The translations under genes and the position numbers were made by a program. Below the pieces are notes generated by a model. It searched no databases and was not told where the DNA came from. It worked only from the letters and a program-made list of their open reading frames with translations. This document shows positions 53,791 through 62,843 of a stretch of 64,000 nt of DNA, one piece after another. Origin of the DNA: Sorangium sp051521495 (GTDB lineage Bacteria > Myxococcota_A > Polyangia > Polyangiales > Polyangiaceae); contig NZ_CP150355.1 of assembly GCF_051521495.1 (NCBI RefSeq), forward strand, positions 806,001-870,000. Direction: 5' to 3'. Every line of letters starts with the position of its first letter. Within the stretch, counting starts at the first letter, position 1.

Positions 53791-54306
53791 ATGGCCCTAT
53801 GTCCCTGCGACGAGGTGGCCCCATACCCCTGCAACGTGGCGGCCTGGATCCTGGACAACCGATTTGCGGGCGAACGAGAGAACTTCAATAAGGCCCGTGC
53901 TCGCATCAAGGTTCGTGGAAAGACCGCAGGAGCTGAAGACCTGACGACGGTCGGCGGACCTCTCACGATTCGCGGAAACCTGTTCCTCGGCTTCTCGGCG
54001 CCGGTCGCCTCGGTCTCGGTGATTTCGGGCGTCGCCACCATCACGCTCGTCACGACGGAGAGCGACGAGCCCACAAAAGGGCTGGCTGTCGGGGACAAAG
54101 TGACGATCTCCGGCGTGCGCCCACCGGATTTCAACGGCGTCTTCACGGTCACCGCGGTCACTTCGACGACCGGCGGCAGGATACGGATCTCTGTAATCGC
54201 TAGCGGTCTTCCTAGCTGCGCCTCGCGCGCGCCTCGCCGCGGCTCTGCTCCAACATCGCCTCCACCGACCGGAAGGCGCGCTCGTCGGCGGCCTTCAGCG
54301 CGGTGA
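53791..54306 (+). CDS. Unknown beta-rich protein, probably 3'-truncated and reading into antisense sequence
   Basis: The first 138 codons look genuinely coding: balanced composition, regular strands (SVSVISGVATITLVTTES, GDKVTISGVRPPDFNGVFTV, TAVTSTTGGRIRIS), and lower G+C at third positions than its neighbours. From about 54205 the frame runs antisense through the 3' end of the ferritin-like gene and becomes Arg/Pro-rich with no structure. This suggests loss of the original 3' end. The strands resemble an Ig-like or phage-tail-type domain only in pattern. No ribosome site is visible before ATG 53791. The 53547-53790 interval has no clear gene. Confidence 0.5.
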   Translation: MALCPCDEVAPYPCNVAAWILDNRFAGERENFNKARARIKVRGKTAGAEDLTTVGGPLTIRGNLFLGFSAPVASVSVISGVATITLVTTESDEPTKGLAVGDKVTISGVRPPDFNGVFTVTAVTSTTGGRIRISVIASGLPSCASRAPRRGSAPTSPPPTGRRARRRPSAR

Positions 54307-55714
54307 GGTAATTCTGGTGTTCGGGGCTCGTGATGCGCTGGAGCTGGAGGACCAGCGCCGCCGAGGCCTCGAGGAGGTCGCGGTGCAGCCGCCAGCGGTT
54401 CGGCTCCCCTTCGGGCAGGACGAGCGTGTAGGGCATCTCGAAGGTCGGCCCAGCGACCATGTCCCCCTTCTCGGAGAGCGGCGTGCGCACGAGGATGTCG
54501 GCGATCGATCGGAGGTTGTGCATCTCGCCGAACGTCGCGTTGATCACCGTGCCTCGGGCGGTGAGCTCCCCCTCGTGGGTGAGCGCGCCCGCGAGAGTGA
54601 AGGCGTGGGCGACGTCGACGAGGAGCATCCGGTACCGGAGGTTGAAGAGGTGCGCCCAGAGGACCGCCTCGGGATCGGTGATGAGCGTGCAGGCGGGCGC
54701 GGACGCGCTGGGGCCGCTGTCGTCGTCGAGGTCCTTGGCCGTGGTGGGGTTGATGGGGACCTTCCGCGTCGGGATCCAGCGCTCGCCGGCGCCGGTGGCC
54801 TTGAACTCTTCGTAGATCGTCAAGAACCGCTTGAAGTGAGAGGGATAGGCGTCGTCGTCGCTGGTCTCGGGCGCCTCGCCCTGCTCGGCGATGGCCTGGA
54901 GCGCCGCCACCGCGTCGTCGCGCGAGGCCAGCGGCTTGACGAGCACGTCGGGCGTCCCGTCGAGCGCCGCCTCTGTCTCCTGGTTGAAGTCCTGACCTCG
55001 GGCGCCGCCCTGATAGCCGCGGCCCCACTCGTCCCACGACGCCTGGAAGGGGTAGGTCGAGGCGTCGAAGTCGGCGTCGGGCAGATAAGGCCTCCGCTCG
55101 GGCGCGCTGGGCAGGCCGATGAGCTCGATCATGGTCGCATAGAGCGCGCCGACGCGGTGGAGCTCGTCGCCGCTGCCCGCGGCCTGCAACGCCCTCTCCC
55201 TGATCTCATCGGCCAGCTCGCCGCTCCAGCTCACGGGCATCTCGGCGTAGATGTACTTGGCGAGGGCGTCGAGGGTGAGCGGCTCGAGGCGGAAGGGAAA
55301 GGGGTAGAACTCGTTGCTGAAGGGGAAATCCTCCCGGTCGAGGTCGAGCGGGCCGCCGAGGAGGCGGAGGACGTTTTGGACCGAGATGAGGTGGCCCATC
55401 TCTTCCTTGGCGATGCCGAGGATGACCTCCTGCCAGCCGCGCACCCTGCCCTGGTGCTCGTCGGGGATCTGGGGGCCGCCGAGCGAGTAGGCCGCATAGA
55501 GGTATTGCACCATGAGGGCGTGCTCGATCTGAGCGCCGATCTGGAGCAGCATGATGGTGTAATCACGGGCGTTGAACTCCGGCGGAACCGCGAGCTCGCT
55601 CGGCGCGGCTCCCTTCGCCCCGAGCGCGAACGAGAGCGCGGCGAGCCACTCCGCGCGCGCGGTCTCGGGCGAGACGAGGAACCGGCTCAGGTGCCGTTTC
55701 AGTCTGGTGCGCAT
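54212..55714 (-). CDS. Ferritin-like domain protein (VioB-type family)
   Basis: This 500-aa protein has an N-terminal four-helix ferritin-like domain: QIEHALMVQYLYAAYS and AKEEMGHLISVQNVLRLLGG supply the EH and EExxH metal ligands. Such domains are found in VioB-type and related secondary-metabolism proteins and may bind a di-iron site. The C-terminal half has another helical block (DPEAVLWAHLFNLRYRMLLV, then FGEMHNLRSIADIL). ATG 55714 has only a weak ribosome site. It stands alone and overlaps the end of the opposing small gene by 95 bp. The reaction is unknown. Confidence 0.82.
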   Translation of the reverse strand: MRTRLKRHLSRFLVSPETARAEWLAALSFALGAKGAAPSELAVPPEFNARDYTIMLLQIGAQIEHALMVQYLYAAYSLGGPQIPDEHQGRVRGWQEVILGIAKEEMGHLISVQNVLRLLGGPLDLDREDFPFSNEFYPFPFRLEPLTLDALAKYIYAEMPVSWSGELADEIRERALQAAGSGDELHRVGALYATMIELIGLPSAPERRPYLPDADFDASTYPFQASWDEWGRGYQGGARGQDFNQETEAALDGTPDVLVKPLASRDDAVAALQAIAEQGEAPETSDDDAYPSHFKRFLTIYEEFKATGAGERWIPTRKVPINPTTAKDLDDDSGPSASAPACTLITDPEAVLWAHLFNLRYRMLLVDVAHAFTLAGALTHEGELTARGTVINATFGEMHNLRSIADILVRTPLSEKGDMVAGPTFEMPYTLVLPEGEPNRWRLHRDLLEASAALVLQLQRITSPEHQNYLTALKAADERAFRSVEAMLEQSRGEARARRS

Positions 55715-56200
55715 GTGGACCCCTGAGGTGCTGTGACCTGGCGCCGGAAGATGAGGTGTCGGCAGCCCGCCCCACGCAGGCCCGCCGGCGCAGCGACCAT
55801 GCGTCGGGTCAGGGCATCACAAAGCTCCAGGCTTGGCAAGCGTGACTTCCTGTTGCCGCTTTTCTCTTTCCTCAATTTCTTGCAGCCGGGCAGCCGGCGC
55901 TTCACCCGGCCACGATGCGCCCACCTCGCCTCGGAACCTCCACATTATCGACGACATGGAATCGTGTGCAGCGGTGCGCCGACGGTGGCCCATTGTGGAA
56001 GGGCCGCGCCCTCACCCCCGCTGGACCGCCATCCCGCGCGCCACGGCGTCCCGGTACTCCATCCACAGCGCATGTTCTTCGGCCGTCGCAGACGCGACCG
56101 GGGCCGCCATCGGCCTTGTCCTATCGTGGTCCCGCGCGTGCCTGCGCTCGACCTCAGCGCTGGCCGCTCGAGGATGGGGCAACAGGGCCGCGGCGCGGCG
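55715..56200. other. Intergenic region, no gene recognised
   Basis: These 486 bp have slightly lower G+C and a pyrimidine-rich stretch (TTTTCTCTTTCCTCAATTTC near 55860) that could hold the ferritin-like gene's promoter on the minus strand. No boxes could be fixed. The short frames crossing it show no protein signature. Confidence 0.45.
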
Positions 56201-57025
56201 CTAGCCCCGCTCGATCGGCTCGGCGATGCACGCCGTGGCCACGCGACGGAATCCGACGTGCTCGTAGACGCGCGCGACCTCGCCGCTGTGCGCGGACACG
56301 AACACGGTGCGCATCCCGGCGTCCAGCGCGTGCCGCGCCAGGATGGCCGTGACCGCGGCGGCGAGGCCTCGGCGGCGGGCCGCCGGCAGCGTCCCCACGC
56401 CGACGATCTCGGCGATCCCGTGCGCGTGCTGGTAGCTGCCGACGCAGAGCGGGCCGGCGAGCGCGCCTTCGCGGCCCCGGGCGACCGCGCTGACCATGGC
56501 CCCCTCGACGAGCGCGGCGCGCCACGTGGCCGTCTGTCCGGCCGCGAGCGCGGCGGCGGCGGCGTCCCGCTCGGCCGGCCCTGCGGCTCCTCGTGCGGTT
56601 CCGAGCGCGCCGAAGGCGACGTGCGCCACCGCCTGCGAGGCGGCGAGATCCGGGTCCTCGGCCGAGACGAGCGCGAGCGCGATGTCCGCTGGCAAAACCC
56701 CCGCGCGGGGCTCGCCGGAGAGCACGAGCAGCGGACAGCGCCGGACGCACAGGCCGGCCGCCTCGGCCGCCGCGTCGAGCCCGGGGGTTGTCTCGAGCAC
56801 CCACTCGAACGCTTCCGGGATGGAGAGCTGCCGCTGCCGCGCGCGCACCGCGGCCACGTCCTTCGCCTCCACCGCGCCGGCATGGCCGAGGGTGGGGCGA
56901 GCGTAGTACGGCCAGCCTTCGCCGCGGCGGACGAAGAGCGTCAGCGGCCCGTGGTCCTCGGCGTCAGCGTATCGGCGGGGGACGGCATCGTAGAACCGCT
57001 CGATGGCGGCAAGGAGATCGCTCAT
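56201..57025 (-). CDS. GNAT-family N-acetyltransferase
   Basis: This 274-aa protein has a C-terminal GNAT fold. The acetyl-CoA loop is VGTLPAARRRGLAAAV (about residues 210-225), followed by ILARHALDAGMRTVFVSAHS and the terminal strand YEHVGFRRVA. The N-terminal half is a separate, degenerate GNAT-like or substrate domain. The substrate is unknown. It is a single gene; copy C of the palindromic element lies in its upstream region. Confidence 0.85.
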   Translation of the reverse strand: MSDLLAAIERFYDAVPRRYADAEDHGPLTLFVRRGEGWPYYARPTLGHAGAVEAKDVAAVRARQRQLSIPEAFEWVLETTPGLDAAAEAAGLCVRRCPLLVLSGEPRAGVLPADIALALVSAEDPDLAASQAVAHVAFGALGTARGAAGPAERDAAAAALAAGQTATWRAALVEGAMVSAVARGREGALAGPLCVGSYQHAHGIAEIVGVGTLPAARRRGLAAAVTAILARHALDAGMRTVFVSAHSGEVARVYEHVGFRRVATACIAEPIERG

Positions 57026-57173
57026 TGGACCGCGAGTGTGTCATCGGCTGCGCCTGGGAGCGAGTGACCACGGGGCTCTTTGCGACGACTGTCGATGTCG
57101 TGCTCATCCTGGGACGGGCGTCCTCGGCGCCTCGCCGCTCTGCTCTGCATGGTTCAGAGGCGGGTGGAAACCG

Positions 57174-57276
57174 GGTAGTGGTCAACTTTGCCCGGAGAGA
57201 GTCCACATGAAGGCGGGAAGATCATTAAGGTTTTCTTCCCGCCTTCCCGCCTTCATGTTCAAATTTGACCACTACC
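57174..57276 (-). mobile_element. 103-bp palindromic MITE-like element, copy C
   Basis: It is in the opposite orientation to copies A and B. Its ends (GGTAGTGGTCAA and TTTGACCACTACC) are the most symmetrical of the three. The flanking 8-bp direct repeats are GGAAACCG (57166-57173 and 57277-57284). It ends 10 bp from the stop of the secreted hydrolase gene. Confidence 0.88.
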
Positions 57277-57286
57277 GGAAACCGCT

Positions 57287-58468
57287 CTAGATCTTCTGGC
57301 GAAGCCAGCGCGTGAGGGGGTCGAGGAAGGTCCGTTTCCAGTGGACGTTGAAGTACACGTCCGCCTCGCCGAGCTCGGGGTTGTGATCGATGGTGACCGA
57401 CGCGGCATGATCGAAGAGGCCGGCGGTGTCGAACATGGCGGGGCCGAAGCCGGTGCCCTCGACGTAGATGAGCACGTCGCCGCGGAAGGCGGACAGGTTC
57501 CAATCATGGCTCGCGTCGCGCCCTGAGAGGCCGCACGCGAGATCGCGGACGGCGGCGAGGGAGCCGTAGTTGTCGAAGAGGGGGCCTACGAGCTCGAGCC
57601 GGGCCTCATCGCTATAGACGAGGCTCTGGGTCTCGAAATCGGCGACGGCGCGCACGAACGACGGCGTCGGGGCGAGCGCGCCCGGAGGAGGCGGGGCGCC
57701 GAAGACGAGCAGCATGGCGAGCTGGTTGGTCGTGCCTGGCGGGAAGATGGGCAGGGGAAACGCCCCATCGGGATCGGCGGCGGCGCCGCGCAACGCGAGG
57801 CCGAGGACGGCGAGGCTGGGATCGTAGGTCGCGCCCGCGGCGAGCGCCCCCTCGAGGTTGCTGCAGATCGCGTCGTTGTGCACGGCGATCGCCGGATCCT
57901 CGTTGTAGAAGGTGCCCTCGTAGAGAAAGACGCCCGAGAAGGCGCCGGGCGCGCGGTTGACGGTGGCCATGGCCGTGTTGGCGCCCGCGGAGAACCCTCC
58001 GATGACGGGCCGCGCGCCGGGGTTCCGCGAGCGCACGAGGGAGAGCGCGAAGAGCGCGTCGTTCGAGAGCGTGTCGAAGCTCCACTCGGCCATGACGCTG
58101 CAATCGGCGGCGCCGGACTCGCATGCGCCGGGCGGGAGCTCGGTCCTCCGCTGGTCGACGAGCCAGACGTCGTGGCCGGCCATGGCGAGCTCGCCTGCCG
58201 CAGATTTCGCGTACCTCCCGGTCTCGCTGATCTCGTAGAACTCGCCCGGAAGCGTGAAGGGGCTCAAGAGGATCACGGGCTCGCTGCAGCCGTGGCCGGC
58301 CCCGCGCTTGCTCACGTGGATGATCGAGAATCGATCGAGGGGGCTGTCCCCGGCGTCCACTTCATAGACCACCCTCTCGAGCGATGGATGCGGTCGCGTG
58401 ACCTCGACCGAGGCGATGTCGTACGCGCCGAAGGCGCTGCCCGCGAGAAATCCCAACCATCCCAGCAT
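57287..58468 (-). CDS. Probably exported alpha/beta hydrolase
   Basis: This 393-aa protein begins MLGWLGFLAGSAFGAYDIAS, a signal-like hydrophobic stretch without the usual basic residues. The hydrolase core has ILLSPFTLPGEFYE, a DVWLVDQR strand, the nucleophile elbow GGFSAGANTAM (Ser160), an acid region in YVEGTGFGPAMF and a probable His in DHNPELGEADVYFNVHWKR. ATG 58468 is chosen because GGAGGGA precedes it; the frame is open to 59032 without family sequence. The substrate is unknown. It is divergent from the metal-efflux operon with 282 bp between them. Confidence 0.8.
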   Translation of the reverse strand: MLGWLGFLAGSAFGAYDIASVEVTRPHPSLERVVYEVDAGDSPLDRFSIIHVSKRGAGHGCSEPVILLSPFTLPGEFYEISETGRYAKSAAGELAMAGHDVWLVDQRRTELPPGACESGAADCSVMAEWSFDTLSNDALFALSLVRSRNPGARPVIGGFSAGANTAMATVNRAPGAFSGVFLYEGTFYNEDPAIAVHNDAICSNLEGALAAGATYDPSLAVLGLALRGAAADPDGAFPLPIFPPGTTNQLAMLLVFGAPPPPGALAPTPSFVRAVADFETQSLVYSDEARLELVGPLFDNYGSLAAVRDLACGLSGRDASHDWNLSAFRGDVLIYVEGTGFGPAMFDTAGLFDHAASVTIDHNPELGEADVYFNVHWKRTFLDPLTRWLRQKI

Positions 58469-58715
58469 AGGCGCTTCCCTCCATAGGAACGGGGTGAACA
58501 CCACGACGGCCACCGTGGTGCTTCGAGCGGCGCTCGCTGCCCGAAGCATCCATCTTCTGCTCGCTCGCGCCCGGACGCTCGGTTGAAATTGACGAAAACG
58601 TGCGGCGTTGCCGCTTGGTGATGCTGGCGAAGTGTGGTGACGTGTGCGATGCGCTCGGCACGGCGGACCAGCACCGGCCGTTGCCGCGCTCCGAGAGGGA
58701 ACCAGCGCGCGGCGC

Positions 58716-58748
58716 TTGAACCGGATAGTGTACCCCCCTATACTATCC
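58716..58748 (+). promoter_or_regulatory. Promoter and RcnR/CsoR-type operator of the metal-efflux operon
   Basis: TTGAAC (58716) and TATACT (58739) are 17 bp apart. The spacer and -10 lie inside a palindrome (58723-58748): GGATAGTGTA, six C, TATACTATCC. A G/C6 tract with flanking inverted AT-rich arms is the known operator form of RcnR/CsoR-type repressors. The predicted transcript start is at about 58751, the first base of the repressor's GTG codon. Confidence 0.8.
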
Positions 58749-58750
58749 GC

Positions 58751-59023
58751 GTGCACACGATCGAGAACAAAAAGAAGCTCATCGCTCGCGTCCGGCGGAT
58801 CCGTGGGCAGCTCGAAGCGGTGGAGCGAGCCCTCGAGGGCGAAGCGGGGTGCTCGGAGGTCCTGCAGACGGTGACCTCGGCGCGTGGCGCGCTGAACGGC
58901 CTCGTGGGCGAGCTCATCGAGGGGCACATCCGCACGCACGTCATCGACGGGGAGCGTGCGACGGCACCTCAGCGGGAAGCCGCGGAGGAGCTGGTTCAGA
59001 TCGTCCGCACCTATGTGAAGTGA
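58751..59023 (+). CDS. rcnR: RcnR-type metal-sensing transcriptional repressor
   Basis: This 90-aa all-helical repressor of the CsoR/RcnR family starts MHTIENKKKLIARVRRIRGQ. The metal ligand set His2, Cys34, His59, His63 matches RcnR (His3, Cys35, His60, His64) rather than the copper CsoR pattern, so it should sense Ni or Co. The apo form should bind the C-tract operator just upstream and metal binding should release it. GTG 58751 is the only start giving the family N-terminus; there is no room for a ribosome site if the mapped promoter is right, so translation may be leaderless. It is followed 11 bp later by the exporter. Confidence 0.92.
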   Translation: MHTIENKKKLIARVRRIRGQLEAVERALEGEAGCSEVLQTVTSARGALNGLVGELIEGHIRTHVIDGERATAPQREAAEELVQIVRTYVK

Positions 59024-59034
59024 AGGAAGCAACG

Positions 59035-60054
59035 ATGATCGACTCCGCTGGATCCGACCTGCTCGCCCAATTTCGACACTCCCACGACCACGGCGCCGCC
59101 GCGTCTTCGCACGAAACCAAGACCCGGTGGGTCGTTGCGCTGACCTTCGCCATGATGGTGGCGGAGCTCGTTGTCGGCTATGCGACGAACTCGCTCGCGC
59201 TCACGGCCGACGGGTGGCACATGGCCACGCATGCGGGCGCGCTCGGCATGGCGGCCTTCGCGTACTGGTTCGCGCGCAGGCAGTCCGGGTCGAGCGCGTT
59301 CTCCTTCGGGACAGGCAAGGTGCACGCCCTCGCCGGGTACACGAGCGCGGTCGTGCTTGCGCTCATCGCGCTGCTCATGGTCGTCGAGTCGCTGCGCCGT
59401 CTCCTCCATCCCGAGTCGATCGCCTTCTCCGAGGCGCTCCCCGTCGCCGTCGTTGGTCTCGCGGTCAACCTCGTCAGCGTGAAGCTCCTCCACGCCGACG
59501 AGCACCATCAGGAGGCCCACGACGACCACCCCGACCACGATCACCACGACGAGGACCATGGGAATCACGGCGGCGAGCATGCCCATGGCCACGACCACCA
59601 CGGGCACGACCACAACTTGCGTGCGGCATACTTCCACGTCCTCGCGGACGCGCTGACCAGCGTGCTCGCGATCCTCGCTCTCCTCGGTGGACGCTACTTC
59701 GGATGGACGTTCCTCGACGCCGCCATGGGCATCGTCGGCGGGCTCGTCATCGCGAAGTGGAGCTACGGGCTCTGTCGACAGGCGGCCAAGCAGCTGCTCG
59801 ACGTCGTCCCTTCCGGGTCCCTCGCCCAGCGCATCCGCGATCGAATCGAGTCTACCTTCGCAGGAGCAAGCGTCGTCGATCTCCACCTGTGGGACATCGG
59901 TCCCGGCGCGCGCGCCTGCATCGTTTCGGTCGCGGCACCGAGCCCCCAAGCACCTTCCACCTACCGTGACGCGCTCGTCCCGATCGCGAGCCTCCAACAC
60001 GTCACGGTCGAGGTTCATCCGCTTTCTGTCGGCGACGCGGGGGTGGGCTCGTGA
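59035..60054 (+). CDS. dmeF: CDF-family Co/Ni (divalent metal) exporter, DmeF type
   Basis: This 339-aa inner-membrane cation diffusion facilitator has six helices. TM2 has the metal site ADGWHMATH and TM5 has HVLADALTSV, matching the DmeF branch. Between TM4 and TM5 lies a very His/Asp-rich loop (HPDHDHHDEDHGNHGGEHAH and more) that binds metal. A C-terminal cytoplasmic domain follows. ATG 59035 follows GAAGGAAG. Being in one operon behind an RcnR-type sensor supports Co/Ni resistance. Its stop overlaps the next gene as GTGA. Confidence 0.92.
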   Translation: MIDSAGSDLLAQFRHSHDHGAAASSHETKTRWVVALTFAMMVAELVVGYATNSLALTADGWHMATHAGALGMAAFAYWFARRQSGSSAFSFGTGKVHALAGYTSAVVLALIALLMVVESLRRLLHPESIAFSEALPVAVVGLAVNLVSVKLLHADEHHQEAHDDHPDHDHHDEDHGNHGGEHAHGHDHHGHDHNLRAAYFHVLADALTSVLAILALLGGRYFGWTFLDAAMGIVGGLVIAKWSYGLCRQAAKQLLDVVPSGSLAQRIRDRIESTFAGASVVDLHLWDIGPGARACIVSVAAPSPQAPSTYRDALVPIASLQHVTVEVHPLSVGDAGVGS

Positions 60055-60620
60055 GCTTCGGCGCGATCTTGCTCCTCGCGCTCGGGCTCGCGATGGACGC
60101 GACCGCCGTCTCGGCGGCGCGAGGGCTGTCGGTTCCGGCGATTCGAGCGCGCCATGTCATGCTCGTCGCGGGGTTCTTCGGCGGCGCTCAGGCCCTGATG
60201 CCCGTCATCGGCTGGCTGCTCGGAGCGCGTATCGGTCCCCGCGTGCAAGCGTGGGACCACTGGATCGCGTTCGTGCTGCTCGTGGGTATCGGCGGAAAGA
60301 TGCTCTGGGAAGCCCGCGGCGACGACGGCGGCGACGCAGAGACCACGGTCGATCACTTCGCGTGGAGCTCGATGTTCGTATTGGCGATCGCTACGAGTAT
60401 CGACGCCCTCGCCGTGGGCATCACGCTGCCGATGTTGAACGCCCCGTTCGCGCTCTCCGTCCTGACGATCGGCGTTGTCACGGCGCTGCTCAGCGCAGCG
60501 GGGCTCTTCGCGGGACGGCGGTTTGGGGCGATGCTCGGCAAGCGCCTCGACTTCGCTGGTGGGGTCGTTCTCATCGGCCTCGGGCTCAAGATTCTCCTCG
60601 AACACCTCGTGGCGTCGTAG
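60051..60620 (+). CDS. mntP: MntP-like metal efflux membrane protein
   Basis: This 189-aa protein has six transmembrane helices in two repeats. The family motifs are LALGLAMDATAVSAARG in TM1 and AIATSIDALAVGITLP in TM4, with the Asp residues expected for Mn binding. Known MntP exports manganese, but here it is translationally coupled to a DmeF-type exporter under an RcnR-type sensor, so it may handle Co/Ni or be co-induced. GTG 60051 overlaps the dmeF stop. A 177-bp gap follows, then the convergent STAND gene. Confidence 0.88.
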   Translation: MSFGAILLLALGLAMDATAVSAARGLSVPAIRARHVMLVAGFFGGAQALMPVIGWLLGARIGPRVQAWDHWIAFVLLVGIGGKMLWEARGDDGGDAETTVDHFAWSSMFVLAIATSIDALAVGITLPMLNAPFALSVLTIGVVTALLSAAGLFAGRRFGAMLGKRLDFAGGVVLIGLGLKILLEHLVAS

Positions 60621-60797
60621 GCGTGTCCCCGAAGGCCGCGCCCGCCGGCTTTGCATCCCCGGCGTGTGCTGGTTCTCCGCGCACGTGACGGCGGTGGGGC
60701 TACGGCAACGTCGGACGGATGCCGGGCCAACGGACCGACATGCGTGGATGCCGGCTCCTCGGTTCTCGACCTGCGGCCGAGCTTCGGACGGACGGGA

Positions 60798-62843
60798 CTA
60801 CGGCAGCCACCGGCCCACGTCGACGACGGCACGGGCAGCACCCACGAGCGCCGCCGTGCCGCCGAGCCGCAGCAAGAGCGGGGCGAGCTCGGTGATGCTG
60901 CCGAAGCCCACGAGCATCCCGGGGAGGTCGCCGGTCCAGTTGTTGCCGAGCTCGTTGCAGACGATCTTGGCTGCGTCGGTAAGGGCCATCCAGGGCGCAC
61001 ACGCCGAAAGGACGCGCAGCGCCAGCCGGTCGCCGTAGGCCCAGTATGCGGACATGACCTCTCGCACGGCCTTCTCGCGCATCTCCTCTCGGAGATCGGG
61101 CAAGATGCCCGCGAAGGCGATCATCCGCGACTCCCCTTTTCGGCACTCCGCCAGATTCCAGGCTTCTTCGGGCGAAAGGTCCGTGGGGCGAATCACCAGG
61201 TCTGTCGACAGGTACCCGTCGACCTCCTCGTGCTTCGCGCCCGCGCGAATCCGACGGGTGCGCTCGGGGTCCGGTGCGCCGCGGTCGGTCACTACGTGAG
61301 GGATCGTTCCGGGGAGGATCTCGCCGTGCCCCGCGCACGCTTCCATTGCCCACTGCCGAACCAGCGCCGCTTCCGAGCCTGCCAGGAGGGACGCGAACGT
61401 CACCAGCGCCTCGGCGCGCTCGCGCGCGGCGCCCGTCGGCCGCGTGAGGTCCACCGTCGGATCGGTGTAGGGCTCGGTCGGATCGCGCTCTTCAGCGCGG
61501 CTGCCCTCTTTCGCGCAGATCGCCTCGTCCACGAGCGCACACCAGATGATATCGCGCAGACGAGCGGCCCTCTCCGCCCTGGCTGCTTGGTCGATCTCCG
61601 TCCGCGAATGACATGCCTCGAGGAGCGCGTCCTGTGCAGCGCGGCGAGCCCGATCCACGTCCGTCAAGAACCCCACGATGCCGCCCGGCCCGTCGCTCCA
61701 GATCCCGAGCCACGCCGGCGAGACGAGCTCCATGCGATCGGCCACGGTGGCAGAGCGCCGCGTCATGTGCGCGCCGAGGTACTCCACCAAGTAGGGCGGC
61801 CACGTGAGGCGCGGGTTGGATGCCGCCTTGCGCGCGCGCAGCGCCGATAAGCCGCGAGCGACGATGGTGTCCTCGATGACCGCGAGGTGATCGGGGCCCG
61901 TCCAGCTGGCGCGCCCCGCGTCGTCGCGGAAGCGGTACGCCCCCTCGTCGCCCTTGACGACGAGCCGACGCGCCGGCTCCGGCGCGCGCTCGAACGCATC
62001 GAGCTCGACCGGGGCCATGCCTACGGCCCCGAGGAGATCGTCTGGCGACACGGGAGCGAGGACAGAGGCCAGCGCGTCGAAGACACGCGCGGCGCGCCCC
62101 CCCTCGTCACCTAGCGATCCGAGGGCTCTCCGCGCCCCTGCAGCCTCGTCGGGCGATGGGCGATCGGTCGGGCACGGTATCACCATCATCTGCTCGGCTG
62201 CCCATGCGAGTCTCTCCCGCCACGACGTGCCGCTCGGCGCGTGGTTCTCAGCGTCAACGGACACGATGATGTGCGCGCCCTCGCCGGGCTGGCTCAGGTA
62301 AGGAGTTTGTGGATCCGGCCACCCGTCGGCCGCGCGCTCGACGCCGTCGAGGATGACGAGCAGCTGTGGGTTGTCCTTGTCAGGGACCGAGGAGACCCAT
62401 CCGACGCCCATCAAGGCCAGCCGGATGGCCGACATCAGCTCGCCCGGGCTCCGCGGACGGTTGAACATGGCCGTTGGTGTTCCCTTGAACAGGCCAAAGA
62501 GCAGCTTCAGCATGTCGCGTTCGACCGCGGTCCCGAGCCGAGCGCTGATGGGCACGAAGATCACCTCCGCCGCACGCCGCTCGGCCACCGACAGGGCCCA
62601 TCGCGCCAGGAGGGCAGAGCGAAAACCCGGGTCCGGGCCCACGACGAGCGCGCAGGCAGGCCCGCCTATGAACCAGTCATCGAGCTCTGTGAGCGGCGCA
62701 CGGGCGTCCTGCGGAGCAGGATCGAGGATGTCCTCGGAGACGGACCGCCAGAACTCGGCGAGCCCGCCGTGCGACCGCGCGAGGCCGCCCTCCGGGCCGC
62801 GCAGCGAGGACAGGGCGATCCGCAGCGCACAAGGGTCGGTCAT
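60798..62843 (-). CDS. STAND/NACHT-like NTPase with degenerate Walker A
   Basis: This 681-aa protein has an NTPase core near the N-terminus. The P-loop position reads GPDPGFRSALLARW (69-82), where Lys is Arg and the second Gly is Phe. FVPISARLGTA follows, and Walker B is LLVILDGVERAADG (161-174), the DG(L/V)-(D/E) form of STAND/NACHT proteins. The segment GAHIIVSVDAE resembles sensor 1. The C-terminal 350 residues are helical and may be a sensor. ATG 62843 overlaps the upstream toxin candidate stop by 4 bp. It may act as defence sensor, immunity factor or toxin regulator (inference). Confidence 0.7.
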   Translation of the reverse strand: MTDPCALRIALSSLRGPEGGLARSHGGLAEFWRSVSEDILDPAPQDARAPLTELDDWFIGGPACALVVGPDPGFRSALLARWALSVAERRAAEVIFVPISARLGTAVERDMLKLLFGLFKGTPTAMFNRPRSPGELMSAIRLALMGVGWVSSVPDKDNPQLLVILDGVERAADGWPDPQTPYLSQPGEGAHIIVSVDAENHAPSGTSWRERLAWAAEQMMVIPCPTDRPSPDEAAGARRALGSLGDEGGRAARVFDALASVLAPVSPDDLLGAVGMAPVELDAFERAPEPARRLVVKGDEGAYRFRDDAGRASWTGPDHLAVIEDTIVARGLSALRARKAASNPRLTWPPYLVEYLGAHMTRRSATVADRMELVSPAWLGIWSDGPGGIVGFLTDVDRARRAAQDALLEACHSRTEIDQAARAERAARLRDIIWCALVDEAICAKEGSRAEERDPTEPYTDPTVDLTRPTGAARERAEALVTFASLLAGSEAALVRQWAMEACAGHGEILPGTIPHVVTDRGAPDPERTRRIRAGAKHEEVDGYLSTDLVIRPTDLSPEEAWNLAECRKGESRMIAFAGILPDLREEMREKAVREVMSAYWAYGDRLALRVLSACAPWMALTDAAKIVCNELGNNWTGDLPGMLVGFGSITELAPLLLRLGGTAALVGAARAVVDVGRWLP

